NCBI GenBank assembly: GCA_963831005.1
Contig: CAWHOW010000026.1
Span: 248,001-312,000, forward strand
From: CAWHOW01 sp963831005
GTDB lineage: Bacteria; Bacteroidota; Bacteroidia; Bacteroidales; CG2-30-32-10
DNA length: 64,000 bases
Reading direction: 5' to 3'
Shown: positions 38,345 through 47,656 of the stretch, piece after piece
Numbering within the stretch: the first letter of the stretch is position 1
Layout of the letters: every line of letters begins with the position of its first letter
Translations under genes and position numbers: made by a program
The notes under the pieces: generated by a model
What the model saw: the letters and a program-made list of their open reading frames with translations, nothing else
The model's database searches: none
Told to the model about the DNA's origin: nothing

Positions 38345-39175
38345 TTATGCTACTGTACCGCTAAGAGGATCGCAGAAATTGCCCACAACTCCGGTAGTGC
38401 TTATATAACAGGCAATGTACCAAACCTGCTGCCGTTTGTAGGTCATGCCAAAGTTGCTTACACTGCGAAACTTTCCGCTAAACGATACATGTGCATACAG
38501 GTCGGGGTCGGTGGGTGCAATGGCGCCTATAAAACGCTTTATCCATATAAACTGCATCCCTGCCGGTAAGGCTTTACTTTTAGGTGAAGCCGGGTTAATG
38601 GCATCAAGGGTATGCTGCAAACTCCTGGTTTCTGCAATACTTAAAGCAGGCACAGGGTGTGCTGTACGCATTAAATCCATAACCGGAGTAAGAGGGTTAG
38701 GTTCGTCAATGTACCAAACTTTTTTATCCTGCGCGGTTAAAGTACCGGGGCTTACTTTTTCAAGTTCTTTTAAAATCATCCTTTCGGCACGGATCAATTT
38801 TAAAGCATTTTTCTTAATGGTTTTTTTCTGCAACGTAAGCGTTTCGTTGGTTGTAGCTTTGGCTTTTTCTGCTGTGTACGCTTCTTCCCAGCTATTGGCT
38901 GTAGTTGGCGTACCCAGCAACGCCACCAGTGGGTTGTAAATAGTAGTTGTATTTACACCAAGCCTTGTGTAGGTAACTACAAGCGGCGAACTGCTTTGCG
39001 GGTCGGGCACTGCCAGGTCTGCCATAAGCGCCTTGAATGCTGCATCGAATAATGCATCTTTTACCGGAAATGCAAGCGATTTTTCTGCTTTTCTTACTAT
39101 TGTCAGCAGGATAAAGGTCATTACAAATCTCTGTCCATAGCTGAGATGTTCTTGTTTTACAATTTTTGTTTTCAT
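38345..39175 (-). CDS. Conserved-looking hypothetical protein, orphan
   Basis: The 276-residue protein has no clear signal peptide and no family I recognise. The N-terminal part is helical (QRFVMTFILLTIVRKAEKS), the middle is a Lys/Glu-rich helix (residues about 95-145), and the C-terminal part has beta-like stretches ending in RQQVWYIACYISTTGVVGNF. It may belong with the unrecognised proteins at 57840 and 58462: all lie next to a 21-bp repeat array, and the end resembles the structural C-termini of those proteins in length and style, but no direct similarity was established. The gene has its own strong terminator. Confidence 0.6.
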   Translation of the reverse strand: MKTKIVKQEHLSYGQRFVMTFILLTIVRKAEKSLAFPVKDALFDAAFKALMADLAVPDPQSSSPLVVTYTRLGVNTTTIYNPLVALLGTPTTANSWEEAYTAEKAKATTNETLTLQKKTIKKNALKLIRAERMILKELEKVSPGTLTAQDKKVWYIDEPNPLTPVMDLMRTAHPVPALSIAETRSLQHTLDAINPASPKSKALPAGMQFIWIKRFIGAIAPTDPDLYAHVSFSGKFRSVSNFGMTYKRQQVWYIACYISTTGVVGNFCDPLSGTVA

Positions 39176-39477
39176 AGGTTTTGGTTTTAAATGATTGTTT
39201 ACTTTTTTTTATACAAAATTACAACGCTCAAAAGCCGGTTTTAATTTTAATTTCACCTGCCGTTAACGGATTTCACCTGCCGTAGGATTTTATCGACGAA
39301 TCGACCTAAACTGTTTAGATTTGTATAAGGGATTTGATTTTTACCCCTTTACTTTCTCTCTTCCCCTAAAACTTTGGTAAAGGATAGCTTGTCCCGACTT
39401 GTCGCATACGCGTAAAGCTAATAATATATATATTGTTTGAATCGCTTTATAATTCATTGTCCTGGAGTTTTTGATTT
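39176..39477. other. Intergenic DNA with a short direct repeat
   Basis: No gene is visible. The 13-bp word TTTCACCTGCCGT occurs twice, at 39251 and 39271, 20 bp apart. The rest is AT-rich and unremarkable. Confidence 0.45.
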
Positions 39478-39616
39478 GGACTAAAGTCCTTTAATATCAG
39501 GGTTCTTATTCCACGTCCTAAAGGACGTGGCAAATGAGCAATTATTGGTAATAAATTAATTGCCACGACCTTTAGGTCGTGGGCATGAAACACAATGCAG
39601 ACAAGGGCTTCAGCCC
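39478..39616. repeat. Chain of four TTTA/TAAA-centred palindromes
   Basis: The units are GGAC-TAAA-GTCC (39478-39489), CCACGTCC-TAAA-GGACGTGG (39511-39530), CCACGACC-TTTA-GGTCGTGG (39563-39582) and GGGC-TTCA-GCCC (39605-39616). The third is identical to the palindrome at 57638-57657, and the first and last share stems with units in the composite elements at 11835 and 60216. They clearly belong to one repeat family. Confidence 0.85.
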
Positions 39617-39639
39617 AAATAATTAATCCTTAGCTTGAC

Positions 39640-39723
39640 GCTCATGCGATTAATCGGGAGAGTGAAACAATCTCTTGCCTGACCTAAGATTGCTTCGGGC
39701 AAAAGCCCTCGCAATGACGAAGA
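39640..39723. repeat. Dispersed-repeat-like sequence
   Basis: The stretch read on the minus strand starts CGTCATTGCGAGGGC and continues to CCGAAGCAATC, resembling a dispersed intergenic repeat known from many bacterial genomes. It contains a small inverted repeat GGGC/GCCC-like core (CGGGCAAAAGCCC). No coding potential. Confidence 0.45.
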
Positions 39724-39740
39724 AAATACTTTCCCAAAAT

Positions 39741-39770
39741 AAAAAAAAGGCAGCATTAATGCTGCCTTTT
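39741..39770 (-). terminator. Terminator downstream of the efflux operon
   Basis: AAAAGGCAGC (39745-39754) pairs with GCTGCCTTTT (39761-39770) around ATTAAT; on the minus strand the T-tract is at 39741-39748. It lies 228 bp after the RND gene stop, with a REP-like element between. Confidence 0.75.
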
Positions 39771-39813
39771 AAATTTATAAACTCATGTTACGAAAACAAA
39801 AAATTATTGCTCA

Positions 39814-39947
39814 ATATAGCGGTCAGGCAGAGCCGATTATACTGAAACGACAGTGGAGGGAGAAGCGTGTCGAAGTCGACCGCTATATCACTCTTCGACA
39901 CGGACAATATCAAGCTGCCGCTTGCTTTGTCCCGCTCAGAGTGACAC
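39814..39947. repeat. REP-like double inverted-repeat element
   Basis: ATATAGCGGTC (39814-39824) pairs with GACCGCTATAT (39878-39888), and CGTGTCGAAG (39866-39875) pairs with CTTCGACACG (39893-39902), so the arms interlock. Its far end on the minus strand reads GTGTCACTCTGAGC, similar to the head of the element at 9511-9594. Confidence 0.6.
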
Positions 39948-39997
39948 TAATAAATTAAATATTAATATAAATGCGTAACATCAGTTATTAACCAATA

Positions 39998-42900
39998 TCA
40001 AACCATAGATTCAATATCATCGGAGGTATCAGCCAATGCATTTTTAGAATAAGGTAGTCCTTTTCTGAACAACCTGTTCGATCTTCTTCTTTTCACCCTG
40101 ACCTTTGTATAGTAAGCAATGAAATACATTGATGGAACAAGTATAAGTGTAAGGAAGGTTGCAAAGGTCAAACCGAAAATAATGGTCCAAGCAAGCTTAC
40201 CAAAGAACTGCACATTTTCACCGCCAAAATGTATCTGTGGATTAAGGTCGGTAAACATGGTAACAAAGTTTATATTGAATCCTATTGCAAGCGGTACCAG
40301 ACCGACAATAGTTGCAGATGCTGTAAGCATTACAGGCGTTATACGTGTTTTTCCTCCTCTTACAATAGCATCTCTTGTTTTCAGTCCGCGCACTTTTAAC
40401 ACATCTGTAAATTCAACAAGAAGGATACCATTCCTTACCACTATACCTGCGAGCGCCACTATGCCAATACCTGTCATAACAATAGAAATGGCCATTCCAA
40501 AAATGATATATCCCAGCAATACCCCTATGATGCTGAAAACAACTCCTGCAATAATGATAAGGGGTTTGCTTGTTGAGTTGAACTGGGTGATAAGGATAAA
40601 CAATATCATGCATATTGAAAGAAGCATAGCGGTCATCAGAAAGTTTGATGATTCTTTTTGGTCTTCCTGTGCTCCTGTTATTTTCATATCAACTCCTTCA
40701 GGGGCATGAAAATCTTTCATAGCGTTTTTGATATTGGCCACAACGTCATTTTCATTATAACCTGATAGTGCATTGGATGAAAGGTTAATGATACGTTTTG
40801 AATTCTGGCGTTTAATGCTGCCATAAGAATTCACATAACTGAGCTTTGCTATTGAAGATAAAGGCACCTGCCTTATTTGTCCCCCCATAGCCATATCCCT
40901 GTAAGTTATTTTCAGGTTCAACAATGCATCAATATTTTTACGTTGGCTTTCCAGGTAGCGCAACTGAATAGGATATTGGTCTTCGCCTTCACGATATTTT
41001 GAAGTTTCCGTGCCGTAGATAGCAGTACGTATTTCACCACCTATGGTTCCTGTTGCGATACCTTCCCTGTTTGCCCTTTCACGGTCAATGTCTATTACTA
41101 TTTCAGGCTTGCCTTCTTCAAAATCCGATTTCAGGTCTTCAATACCCTGGATGCCTGCTGCTGTAAGAAATTTAGGAAATTTATGCGATACTGAGATTAA
41201 AGAATCAACATTATCTCCGGTAATTTCAATATTAATAGGTTTGCCGGTAGCAGGGCCGCTACGGTTTCCTTCAACTGTTATCTCCGCACCGGGAATTCCT
41301 TTTAATACATCTCTGATAGAATCAAGATAAATGGTAGTATTGAATCTTTTGCGCAATGCGTATTCAACAAAATTAACAGTGACCTTGGCTTTATGCGAAG
41401 CTATGGAATTGTCCATCAGAAAAGGATCGGATGCTCCTAAGGCAACATTAGAGATTGCCGATTCCACTATCGGGTTATTTTCACCTATAACACCATATAT
41501 TCTCTTTTCAACAACTTTTGTGATAGAATCGGTGTATTGCACACTCGTGCCTATTGGCATTTTTATATATACATTTATTTGGTTCGGCTGGTTTGAGGGA
41601 AAGAATTCCACTTTAAGTTTCACCGCAGCAGTTAAAAAGAAAACGACAAACAATGTAGCTAATGTTCCCCAAAACAAGTACCAGGGTCTGCGATTCTTTA
41701 AAAATGATCTCAACACTTTTTCGTACCAGCACATAAAAGCAGGGATTGCCTTATGCTGAAACTTATGAATAAGTTTATAACCCAACGTATTATGGAACAA
41801 GTAAAGGAGGATAATTAATATCACGAAGTTTGCAAGCCCTACCCATGTTGCAGCATACAATACCAATGCCAGAACGAGCATAATACTTGAATTCTTTAGA
41901 AGTTTTCTTTTATTTATTTTCTCCATTGTGGTATGATCTTCATGCTCCATGAAATCAACCGCAAAAACTGGGTTGATAATGTAAGCTACAATCAGGGAGG
42001 CGAACAATGTTATGATCAATGTAACGGGAATAAACATCATAAATTTACCTACTACACCCGGCCAGAAAGCAAGAGGGACAAAAGGAGCAAGCGTGGTAAG
42101 GGTACCTGATAAAATGGGAACGAAAACTTCGCCCGCAGCCATTTTTGCAGCTTTAACTATGCTTAGTTTTCCTTTTCCCTGCCTGAATATTCTATGAGTA
42201 TTCTCAATAACAACTATGGCATCATCCACCACTATTCCAAGCGCAAAAATGAAGGCAAACATTACCAGCATATTCATGGTAAAGCCTATGTGAGGCAAAA
42301 CGATGTATGCAATACACATGGAAAGCGGAACAGACAAACCCACAAAGAAAGCGTTGGTAAACCCCATAAAGAACATGAGGATAATGGTAACCAGTATAAA
42401 CCCTATGATAATGGTATTGTTTAGTTCGGTAAGGGTTCTTCTGGTAAGCTTTGCCTGTTCGCCGGTATATACCACATTCAGCTTGGAAGGAAGTTTGGTT
42501 TCTTTTAATTCATCAATAATGTCCTTTATTTTATCAGAAGCATCAAGCAGGTTCTCACCCGCTTTTTTAATGATATTCAGAGAAAGAACATTTTTATGAT
42601 TTAAGCGGGCATAACTTTCCCTTTCAAGGAAATCGTCTTTTACATCAGCTATATCTTTCAAATAAACCACGGCTCCGCTTGATGATCTAATTATCAGGTT
42701 TTTTATCGTTTCAACATTTTTAAATTCACCCACCACGCGTATGGAACGTTTCATGCCTACCATATCAATTGAACCGCCCGAAATGGTCATGTTCTCATAA
42801 GCAACAGCATTCTTTATATCATTCGTGGTAACATCGGCAACCTGCATTTTATACATATCCACATTGATCTGTATCTCCCTGTCGAGGGCGCCGATAATAT

Positions 42901-43441
42901 CAACCCTGGTAATTTCTTTCAGAGCCTCTATTTTATCTTTTATAACATCAGCATATTCTTTCAGTTTAGCCAGATCGAAATCGCCGGAAAGATTGATATT
43001 CATTATCGGAATGTCTGCAAGGTCAAAGAAATCTACCGAAGGATCTTGTTTCAAATCATTAGGCAGATCCATCTTTGCTTTATCAACCGCATCTTTTACT
43101 TTTTGCTTGGCATCGGCCTGGTCAATACCCGTATTGAATTCAACCACTATTATTGAATAATCCTGAACGCTTGAACTGGTTATCTTTTTCACCCCGTTTA
43201 TTGCCTTCACTTTCTTTTCTATGGGGCGTGTAATAAGGTTTTCAATATCAACCGGTGAAGTGCCGGGATAAATTGTATTGACGAATATCTTTGGAATAAC
43301 GATGTCGGGGAATTGTTCTTTAGGAATGGAATTATAACTGAACATTCCGAAAAGAGATATGATAAGAACAATAACATAGATACTGGTCTTATTGTCTATG
43401 CTCCAGCTTGTCGGCCTGAATTCTTTTATTTTGCCTTTCAT
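39998..43441 (-). CDS. RND efflux transporter, inner-membrane permease
   Basis: The 1147-residue protein is a proton-driven RND pump subunit. It has the twelve-helix RND layout: an N-terminal helix (about 18-38), a large periplasmic loop with the YPGTSPVDIE motif, six helices including GIVVDDAIVVIEN (proton-relay Asp pair in TM4), a duplicated second half with a second loop (KVEFFPSNQPNQ) and GIVVRNGILLVEFTD near the end. An insertion of about 70 residues with two extra hydrophobic segments sits between helices 6 and 7 (residues about 505-565), which is longer than in AcrB. It ends the operon TetR-TolC-MFP-RND; the gap to the adaptor gene is 45 bp. Substrate class (drugs or metabolites) cannot be told. 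Confidence 0.95.
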   Translation of the reverse strand: MKGKIKEFRPTSWSIDNKTSIYVIVLIISLFGMFSYNSIPKEQFPDIVIPKIFVNTIYPGTSPVDIENLITRPIEKKVKAINGVKKITSSSVQDYSIIVVEFNTGIDQADAKQKVKDAVDKAKMDLPNDLKQDPSVDFFDLADIPIMNINLSGDFDLAKLKEYADVIKDKIEALKEITRVDIIGALDREIQINVDMYKMQVADVTTNDIKNAVAYENMTISGGSIDMVGMKRSIRVVGEFKNVETIKNLIIRSSSGAVVYLKDIADVKDDFLERESYARLNHKNVLSLNIIKKAGENLLDASDKIKDIIDELKETKLPSKLNVVYTGEQAKLTRRTLTELNNTIIIGFILVTIILMFFMGFTNAFFVGLSVPLSMCIAYIVLPHIGFTMNMLVMFAFIFALGIVVDDAIVVIENTHRIFRQGKGKLSIVKAAKMAAGEVFVPILSGTLTTLAPFVPLAFWPGVVGKFMMFIPVTLIITLFASLIVAYIINPVFAVDFMEHEDHTTMEKINKRKLLKNSSIMLVLALVLYAATWVGLANFVILIILLYLFHNTLGYKLIHKFQHKAIPAFMCWYEKVLRSFLKNRRPWYLFWGTLATLFVVFFLTAAVKLKVEFFPSNQPNQINVYIKMPIGTSVQYTDSITKVVEKRIYGVIGENNPIVESAISNVALGASDPFLMDNSIASHKAKVTVNFVEYALRKRFNTTIYLDSIRDVLKGIPGAEITVEGNRSGPATGKPINIEITGDNVDSLISVSHKFPKFLTAAGIQGIEDLKSDFEEGKPEIVIDIDRERANREGIATGTIGGEIRTAIYGTETSKYREGEDQYPIQLRYLESQRKNIDALLNLKITYRDMAMGGQIRQVPLSSIAKLSYVNSYGSIKRQNSKRIINLSSNALSGYNENDVVANIKNAMKDFHAPEGVDMKITGAQEDQKESSNFLMTAMLLSICMILFILITQFNSTSKPLIIIAGVVFSIIGVLLGYIIFGMAISIVMTGIGIVALAGIVVRNGILLVEFTDVLKVRGLKTRDAIVRGGKTRITPVMLTASATIVGLVPLAIGFNINFVTMFTDLNPQIHFGGENVQFFGKLAWTIIFGLTFATFLTLILVPSMYFIAYYTKVRVKRRRSNRLFRKGLPYSKNALADTSDDIESMV

Positions 43442-43486
43442 GGAAAATATAGATTTATGAAAATTTAAATAAAACGGGATAATAAA

Positions 43487-44605
43487 TTAAAACTTCAACG
43501 CCTGACCATCCTCAAGATTCTGATATCCCACGGTGATCAGCTTATCGCCTTCCTTTAAACCGTCGAGTATTTCAGTATTTCCATTGTATGACTGACCTAT
43601 ACTAACTTTTACTTTTCTTGCAACAAACTTGTTTGCACTTTTCTCTGCTTTATAAACAAAATTATCTCCGCCTATTTTCTGTATTACATTAATAGGTACC
43701 GTAATCGCCGAGTCGGCATGATAGTCGTTGACCTTTACCACTGCAACCATATTAGCTCTGTATGATTCATCATTATTGTCTTCCAGCCTGGCTTCAACAA
43801 AGAATGTCCTGTTCAGGGTATTGATGAATTTGCTGGTAAATGAAATCTTTGTTGTTATCTCTTTGTCAAGATCAGGGAAGCCAATTTTAACTATGTTGCC
43901 GGTTTTAAGTTTTGCAGAATAAGCTTCAGCTATATCAGCAACCACCTTTACTTTAGAAAGATTTACAACGCGGAAAGCTGTTGTTACACCAGGGGTAACT
44001 GACTGTCCGACTTTGATAGGAATTTCTTCGATAGTTCCATTAATAGGTGATACTATATTCGACATATCCATCTGTTCTTTCAGCGATTTGATACCATTTT
44101 CAACACTTTCTTTATTGTTTTTTGCCGTCAGGTACTGCACTTCAGAACCTATCTTTTGTTCCCATAATTTTTTCTGTTTGTTATAAAGGTTGGTAACAAA
44201 TACCAGAGAAGAATCAAGAGTTACAAGTTGTTGCCTTAATACAGCATCATCAACTCTTGCAAGCACCTGTCCTTTGCTTACATCTTGCCCTTCCTTAACA
44301 TCAATTTCAGTTACCACACCCATCATCTTTGGACTCACAGAAATATTTTCCTCCCCGTCAATCCTACCCTGAACTTCAAGGTAATGATCGAAGTTTGTTT
44401 TCTTCAAATCTGTTACAACAACTTCAGCAACTTTATCAATGCTCTTGCCTTCATCTTTTGCAATCTCTTTTTCAAGGTCCTTTATCTGAACAGCCATATC
44501 GTTGTATTTCAGTTTGAGTTTGTCCAGCTTCGATTTCTTATCAGAACCGCAGGAAATAATGAATAAGCCTGCTATAGCTATTAATAATATTTTTTTACTC
44601 ATCAT
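43487..44605 (-). CDS. Efflux periplasmic adaptor (membrane fusion) lipoprotein
   Basis: The start at 44605 (or the next ATG at 44602) gives a lipoprotein signal with lipobox IISC; a further upstream ATG would place an odd polar tail before it. A short coiled coil (residues about 25-45), a biotinyl-lipoyl-like half (VKEGQDVSKGQVLARVD), an alpha-helical hairpin, the matching lipoyl half (SPINGTIEEIPIKVGQSV) and beta-barrel plus membrane-proximal domains follow. It links the RND pump to TolC across the periplasm. It sits between them in the operon (gaps 54 and 45 bp). Confidence 0.93.
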   Translation of the reverse strand: MMSKKILLIAIAGLFIISCGSDKKSKLDKLKLKYNDMAVQIKDLEKEIAKDEGKSIDKVAEVVVTDLKKTNFDHYLEVQGRIDGEENISVSPKMMGVVTEIDVKEGQDVSKGQVLARVDDAVLRQQLVTLDSSLVFVTNLYNKQKKLWEQKIGSEVQYLTAKNNKESVENGIKSLKEQMDMSNIVSPINGTIEEIPIKVGQSVTPGVTTAFRVVNLSKVKVVADIAEAYSAKLKTGNIVKIGFPDLDKEITTKISFTSKFINTLNRTFFVEARLEDNNDESYRANMVAVVKVNDYHADSAITVPINVIQKIGGDNFVYKAEKSANKFVARKVKVSIGQSYNGNTEILDGLKEGDKLITVGYQNLEDGQALKF

Positions 44606-44659
44606 GTTTTTATTTTTTAAAGTATTCGTGAATACATTGTATTTCATAACAGTATTTTT

Positions 44660-46069
44660 TTATTTCAACAATTTTTCAAGTTTCGATTTAGCAGTGGTAA
44701 GGTCTGTAATAGAATTGTAGTAAGACGACTGTGCCTGCAGATACTGATTCTGCGATTGCGTCAGCTCCATACTTCCAATTACACCTTCTTTATATTTTAC
44801 TATGTTCTTATTATATATTTTATCAGCCAGGCGAACGTTTTTCTTGCTTGTTTCATACTTTTCCACTGCTGAGGTAAACGAAGATTTAGCTTCAGTGAAC
44901 GACATCTGCAAACCCTGCCCTACCTGATCTTTTGAAATCTTTGCTTTTTCAAGGCTTATTTTTGCTTCACTTGTTTTGGCAAATTTCATGCCGCTTCCAA
45001 ATATGGGGATATTCACATTTAATCCAACCATATTGGGCGGTGTGAAGGTAAAAGCATTTTTGTTAAAATTCTTATCAAAGGCATAAAACCCTGCAACATC
45101 CGGTAAGAATGAGGATTCCTGATACTTGACATTTAATGCCGACAATCTCTCCTGTGTTTGCATCAGCTTATAATCATTGTTGTTGGCAACATTAAAATCT
45201 TTAACCATTAAGCCTACCATATCCTGTGATTCAATTAAGGAAGTGAGATTATCAGTAAGTGAGATCTGACTGCTAAGATCAACACCCATCTGAAATTTCA
45301 ATAAATTCTTTACTACCTCAAGCTGGCGTAACAACATATCTTTGCTGTTCTTTAAATTACTTGTTGTAAGAGTAGCCTGGTCAACATCCGATTCTTCAAG
45401 CAAACCCTGCTTGTTCATGGAGGTCGTGTAATTAAGTATTTTCTCCATGTTAGCATAAGAAGAGTCAATAATGTCAATATTCTCCTGGGTAATTAAAACA
45501 AGATAATAGGCATTGGTTACCTGCTCGCTTACATCCATTTGTGATTTTGTTATCCCCTGTTCTGATAGTTGTTTAAATATCTTTGATGTCTGCAATCCCA
45601 CAAGATACGCTCCGCTGAAAATAAGTTCAGAAGCGGTAATATCATAAGTTAGTCCCCATCTAAGCTGGTCTATTGTTGGTACTGTCGCGTTAGGATCAGG
45701 AGCCGGAACATGCCCAAATCCGGGGTTATGTGTTAATCCTGCTAATGCCTGGTCTGCACCATACATCCAGGAACCCAATGATGTAAGGCTGGTAAATTCG
45801 GTTTCCAGTGCAGGCACTGTGATCATATACGAATAAGAAAGTTTCGAATTTACCTGCGGTAATCCCATCACCGTGGTCTCCCAAATTTTCTTCTTAGCGT
45901 TTTCCACATCAAGGCTGGCATTCTTTACAAGCGGACTGTTCTGCAAAGCATAATCCTGTGCTGCTTTTAAGGAAAAAGACATGATGCTGTCCTTTTTAAC
46001 TTTCTGTGCAGATACAATATTGAAAGCCAAGAAAAGTAGTGCTATAACCATTATTTCTTTTCTTCTCAT
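44660..46069 (-). CDS. TolC-family outer-membrane efflux channel
   Basis: The 469-residue protein has a signal peptide (1-21) and two OEP repeats rich in long amphipathic helices, with the typical first-repeat stretch ALQNSPLVKNASLDVENAKKK and the second-repeat stretch YKEGVIGSMELTQSQNQYLQAQ near the end. It forms the trimeric outer-membrane duct of the pump. It is the first structural gene after the TetR regulator (108-bp gap). Confidence 0.93.
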   Translation of the reverse strand: MRRKEIMVIALLFLAFNIVSAQKVKKDSIMSFSLKAAQDYALQNSPLVKNASLDVENAKKKIWETTVMGLPQVNSKLSYSYMITVPALETEFTSLTSLGSWMYGADQALAGLTHNPGFGHVPAPDPNATVPTIDQLRWGLTYDITASELIFSGAYLVGLQTSKIFKQLSEQGITKSQMDVSEQVTNAYYLVLITQENIDIIDSSYANMEKILNYTTSMNKQGLLEESDVDQATLTTSNLKNSKDMLLRQLEVVKNLLKFQMGVDLSSQISLTDNLTSLIESQDMVGLMVKDFNVANNNDYKLMQTQERLSALNVKYQESSFLPDVAGFYAFDKNFNKNAFTFTPPNMVGLNVNIPIFGSGMKFAKTSEAKISLEKAKISKDQVGQGLQMSFTEAKSSFTSAVEKYETSKKNVRLADKIYNKNIVKYKEGVIGSMELTQSQNQYLQAQSSYYNSITDLTTAKSKLEKLLK

Positions 46070-46177
46070 CTTAGGTGCTCCTTATTAATTTATTATTCCA
46101 ATTGTTCGTCAAAATTATTCTTAGTCTATAATACCATATAGGGCAAATCGTTAAATAACCGAAAAAACCCGTTAAAC

Positions 46178-46777
46178 TCAATGCTTGATTTTGCTTTCCA
46201 GGTAGTCTATTCCTTTTTGGTTTGCTATTCCACGTATGTGATAATTAAAGGAAGTATTAAATAACTCCTCATATGTATATTTGCTTTCTACTATCAGGTC
46301 GAAGGTTTGCGACATTTCCATCCTGAACAGATAGAAGCGTGCAATAATATCTATTTTCAGATCTTTCCTATATAAGCCCTCCTTAATCCCCCTTACCATA
46401 TTTTCCTTAATATGGTCAAAGATGTGGTCGCGCTGAAGAAAATTTATATTCTTCCATATTTCAGGATAGTATTTTTGCAGGTCGTAGGTAACATTGGGAC
46501 TTATCTTTTGCAGGTATTGAATAATAAATTTGCTTACGATAAGCAATTCTTCAATCGCATTCACCTGTGAGGTTTGTAACTTATGCATCTCTTCATGCAT
46601 GTTTCGCAGGTGATGCTCCACAAATTGTTTAACAAGTTCATCCTTGTCCTTGAAATGTTCATAAAGAGTTTTCTTCGAAATGCCCAATTCCCTTGCGGCA
46701 TCGTCCATAGTGATGCTTTTGATGCCGTATTTCAAATACAATTCCGAAACTCTTTTGATAATTTCAGCTTCTGTCAT
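46178..46777 (-). CDS. TetR-family regulator of the efflux operon
   Basis: The ATG at 46777 gives a 199-residue protein whose N-terminus (about 1-50) is a TetR helix-turn-helix (SITMDDAARELGISKKTLYEHFKDKDEL). A longer frame upstream has no fitting start. The C-terminal part is helical and family-specific. It is the first gene of the operon that encodes TolC, adaptor and RND pump, so it most likely represses all four and responds to a pump substrate. A good promoter precedes it. Confidence 0.9.
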   Translation of the reverse strand: MTEAEIIKRVSELYLKYGIKSITMDDAARELGISKKTLYEHFKDKDELVKQFVEHHLRNMHEEMHKLQTSQVNAIEELLIVSKFIIQYLQKISPNVTYDLQKYYPEIWKNINFLQRDHIFDHIKENMVRGIKEGLYRKDLKIDIIARFYLFRMEMSQTFDLIVESKYTYEELFNTSFNYHIRGIANQKGIDYLESKIKH

Positions 46778-46790
46778 TTGATATTTTTTG

Positions 46791-46823
46791 CAAAGATAGA
46801 AATAATTAAACGTCGGAAACAAA
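46791..46823 (-). promoter_or_regulatory. Promoter of the TetR/efflux operon
   Basis: On the minus strand TATCTTTG lies at 46791-46798 with TTTG 21 bp further upstream at 46820-46823. The start codon is 14 bp downstream of the -7 element, so the leader is very short. Confidence 0.6.
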
Positions 46824-46952
46824 AAAAAGATAAAAAGTTTTTTCGGTTTCCTCTCTGTCGATTTAATAATGCTTTTTACTGCATGAAGCATGTTGACACG
46901 TGTGCCGTTAACGGAAATATTTATATATTTACTGCATACAAAACTCAGCATC

Positions 46953-47606
46953 ATGCCACGCGAAAAGAATATCAAACAAAGAACCGTGAAAATAGCAAGG
47001 GGGCTGTTCTTCCTTAACGGTTATACTGATGTTTCCATAGAGGACATTATTAAGAAAGCCTGCATTAGCAGGAAAACATTGTACAATTATTTTGAAAACA
47101 AAGAGGATATACTGAATGAAGTTATTTTCGATCTAAAAGAAGGCCTTGCTGCCGAAATAAATGAAATACTGGCAAAGCAGAAGCTTGATTTCCCCGACAA
47201 GTTGAAGATCATTTTCACCAATACGGCGGTTACTCTTTCAGCAATATCAGCAAAGTTTTCAAGCAATGTTCGCAAAACCTCGCCTGAAGCATGGAATAAA
47301 ATAACAGCCTATAAGCGCGAAATATCGCAGATGTGTTTCTCTCGCCTGATGGACGAAGGCATAGAAAAAGGCCATATCTCGAAAGACATTAATAAGGATG
47401 TGGCACTGCTTACCTTTCTGATTGCCGTTGATAACCTTTTCGACCCATTGTTCCTAGACCAGTTGCCGAAAGATCTGCTAGGCAGGATACCAAGGCATCC
47501 ACGCGAAATATTCGATGCCATAATTAAAGTTATTTACGAAGGCATACTTACGCAGGAAGCTAGAGAAAAGTATCTGGCGAAAGAAAAGAAGTATTCGGTC
47601 GGATAG
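46953..47606 (+). CDS. TetR-family regulator, second and divergent
   Basis: The preferred ATG at 46953 gives 217 residues starting MPREKNIKQRTV; longer frames reach back into the divergent promoter without a better start. The N-terminal helix-turn-helix is clear (YTDVSIEDIIKKACISRKTLYNYFENKEDIL), while the C-terminal domain is helical with no recognised ligand motif. The gene is divergent from the first TetR gene, 175 bp apart, and convergent with the MlaF-like gene. It could control itself, the efflux operon or distant genes. Confidence 0.87.
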   Translation: MPREKNIKQRTVKIARGLFFLNGYTDVSIEDIIKKACISRKTLYNYFENKEDILNEVIFDLKEGLAAEINEILAKQKLDFPDKLKIIFTNTAVTLSAISAKFSSNVRKTSPEAWNKITAYKREISQMCFSRLMDEGIEKGHISKDINKDVALLTFLIAVDNLFDPLFLDQLPKDLLGRIPRHPREIFDAIIKVIYEGILTQEAREKYLAKEKKYSVG

Positions 47607-47656
47607 TTAAAAATCAACGGTTTAAACTTTTACATCAATTGAATTTCATCAAAAAC

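Noticed and set aside
46890..46975. Longer N-termini for both divergent TetR genes
   Set aside because: The extensions overlap each other on opposite strands and cover a good promoter; internal ATGs at 46777 and 46953 give standard TetR N-termini.
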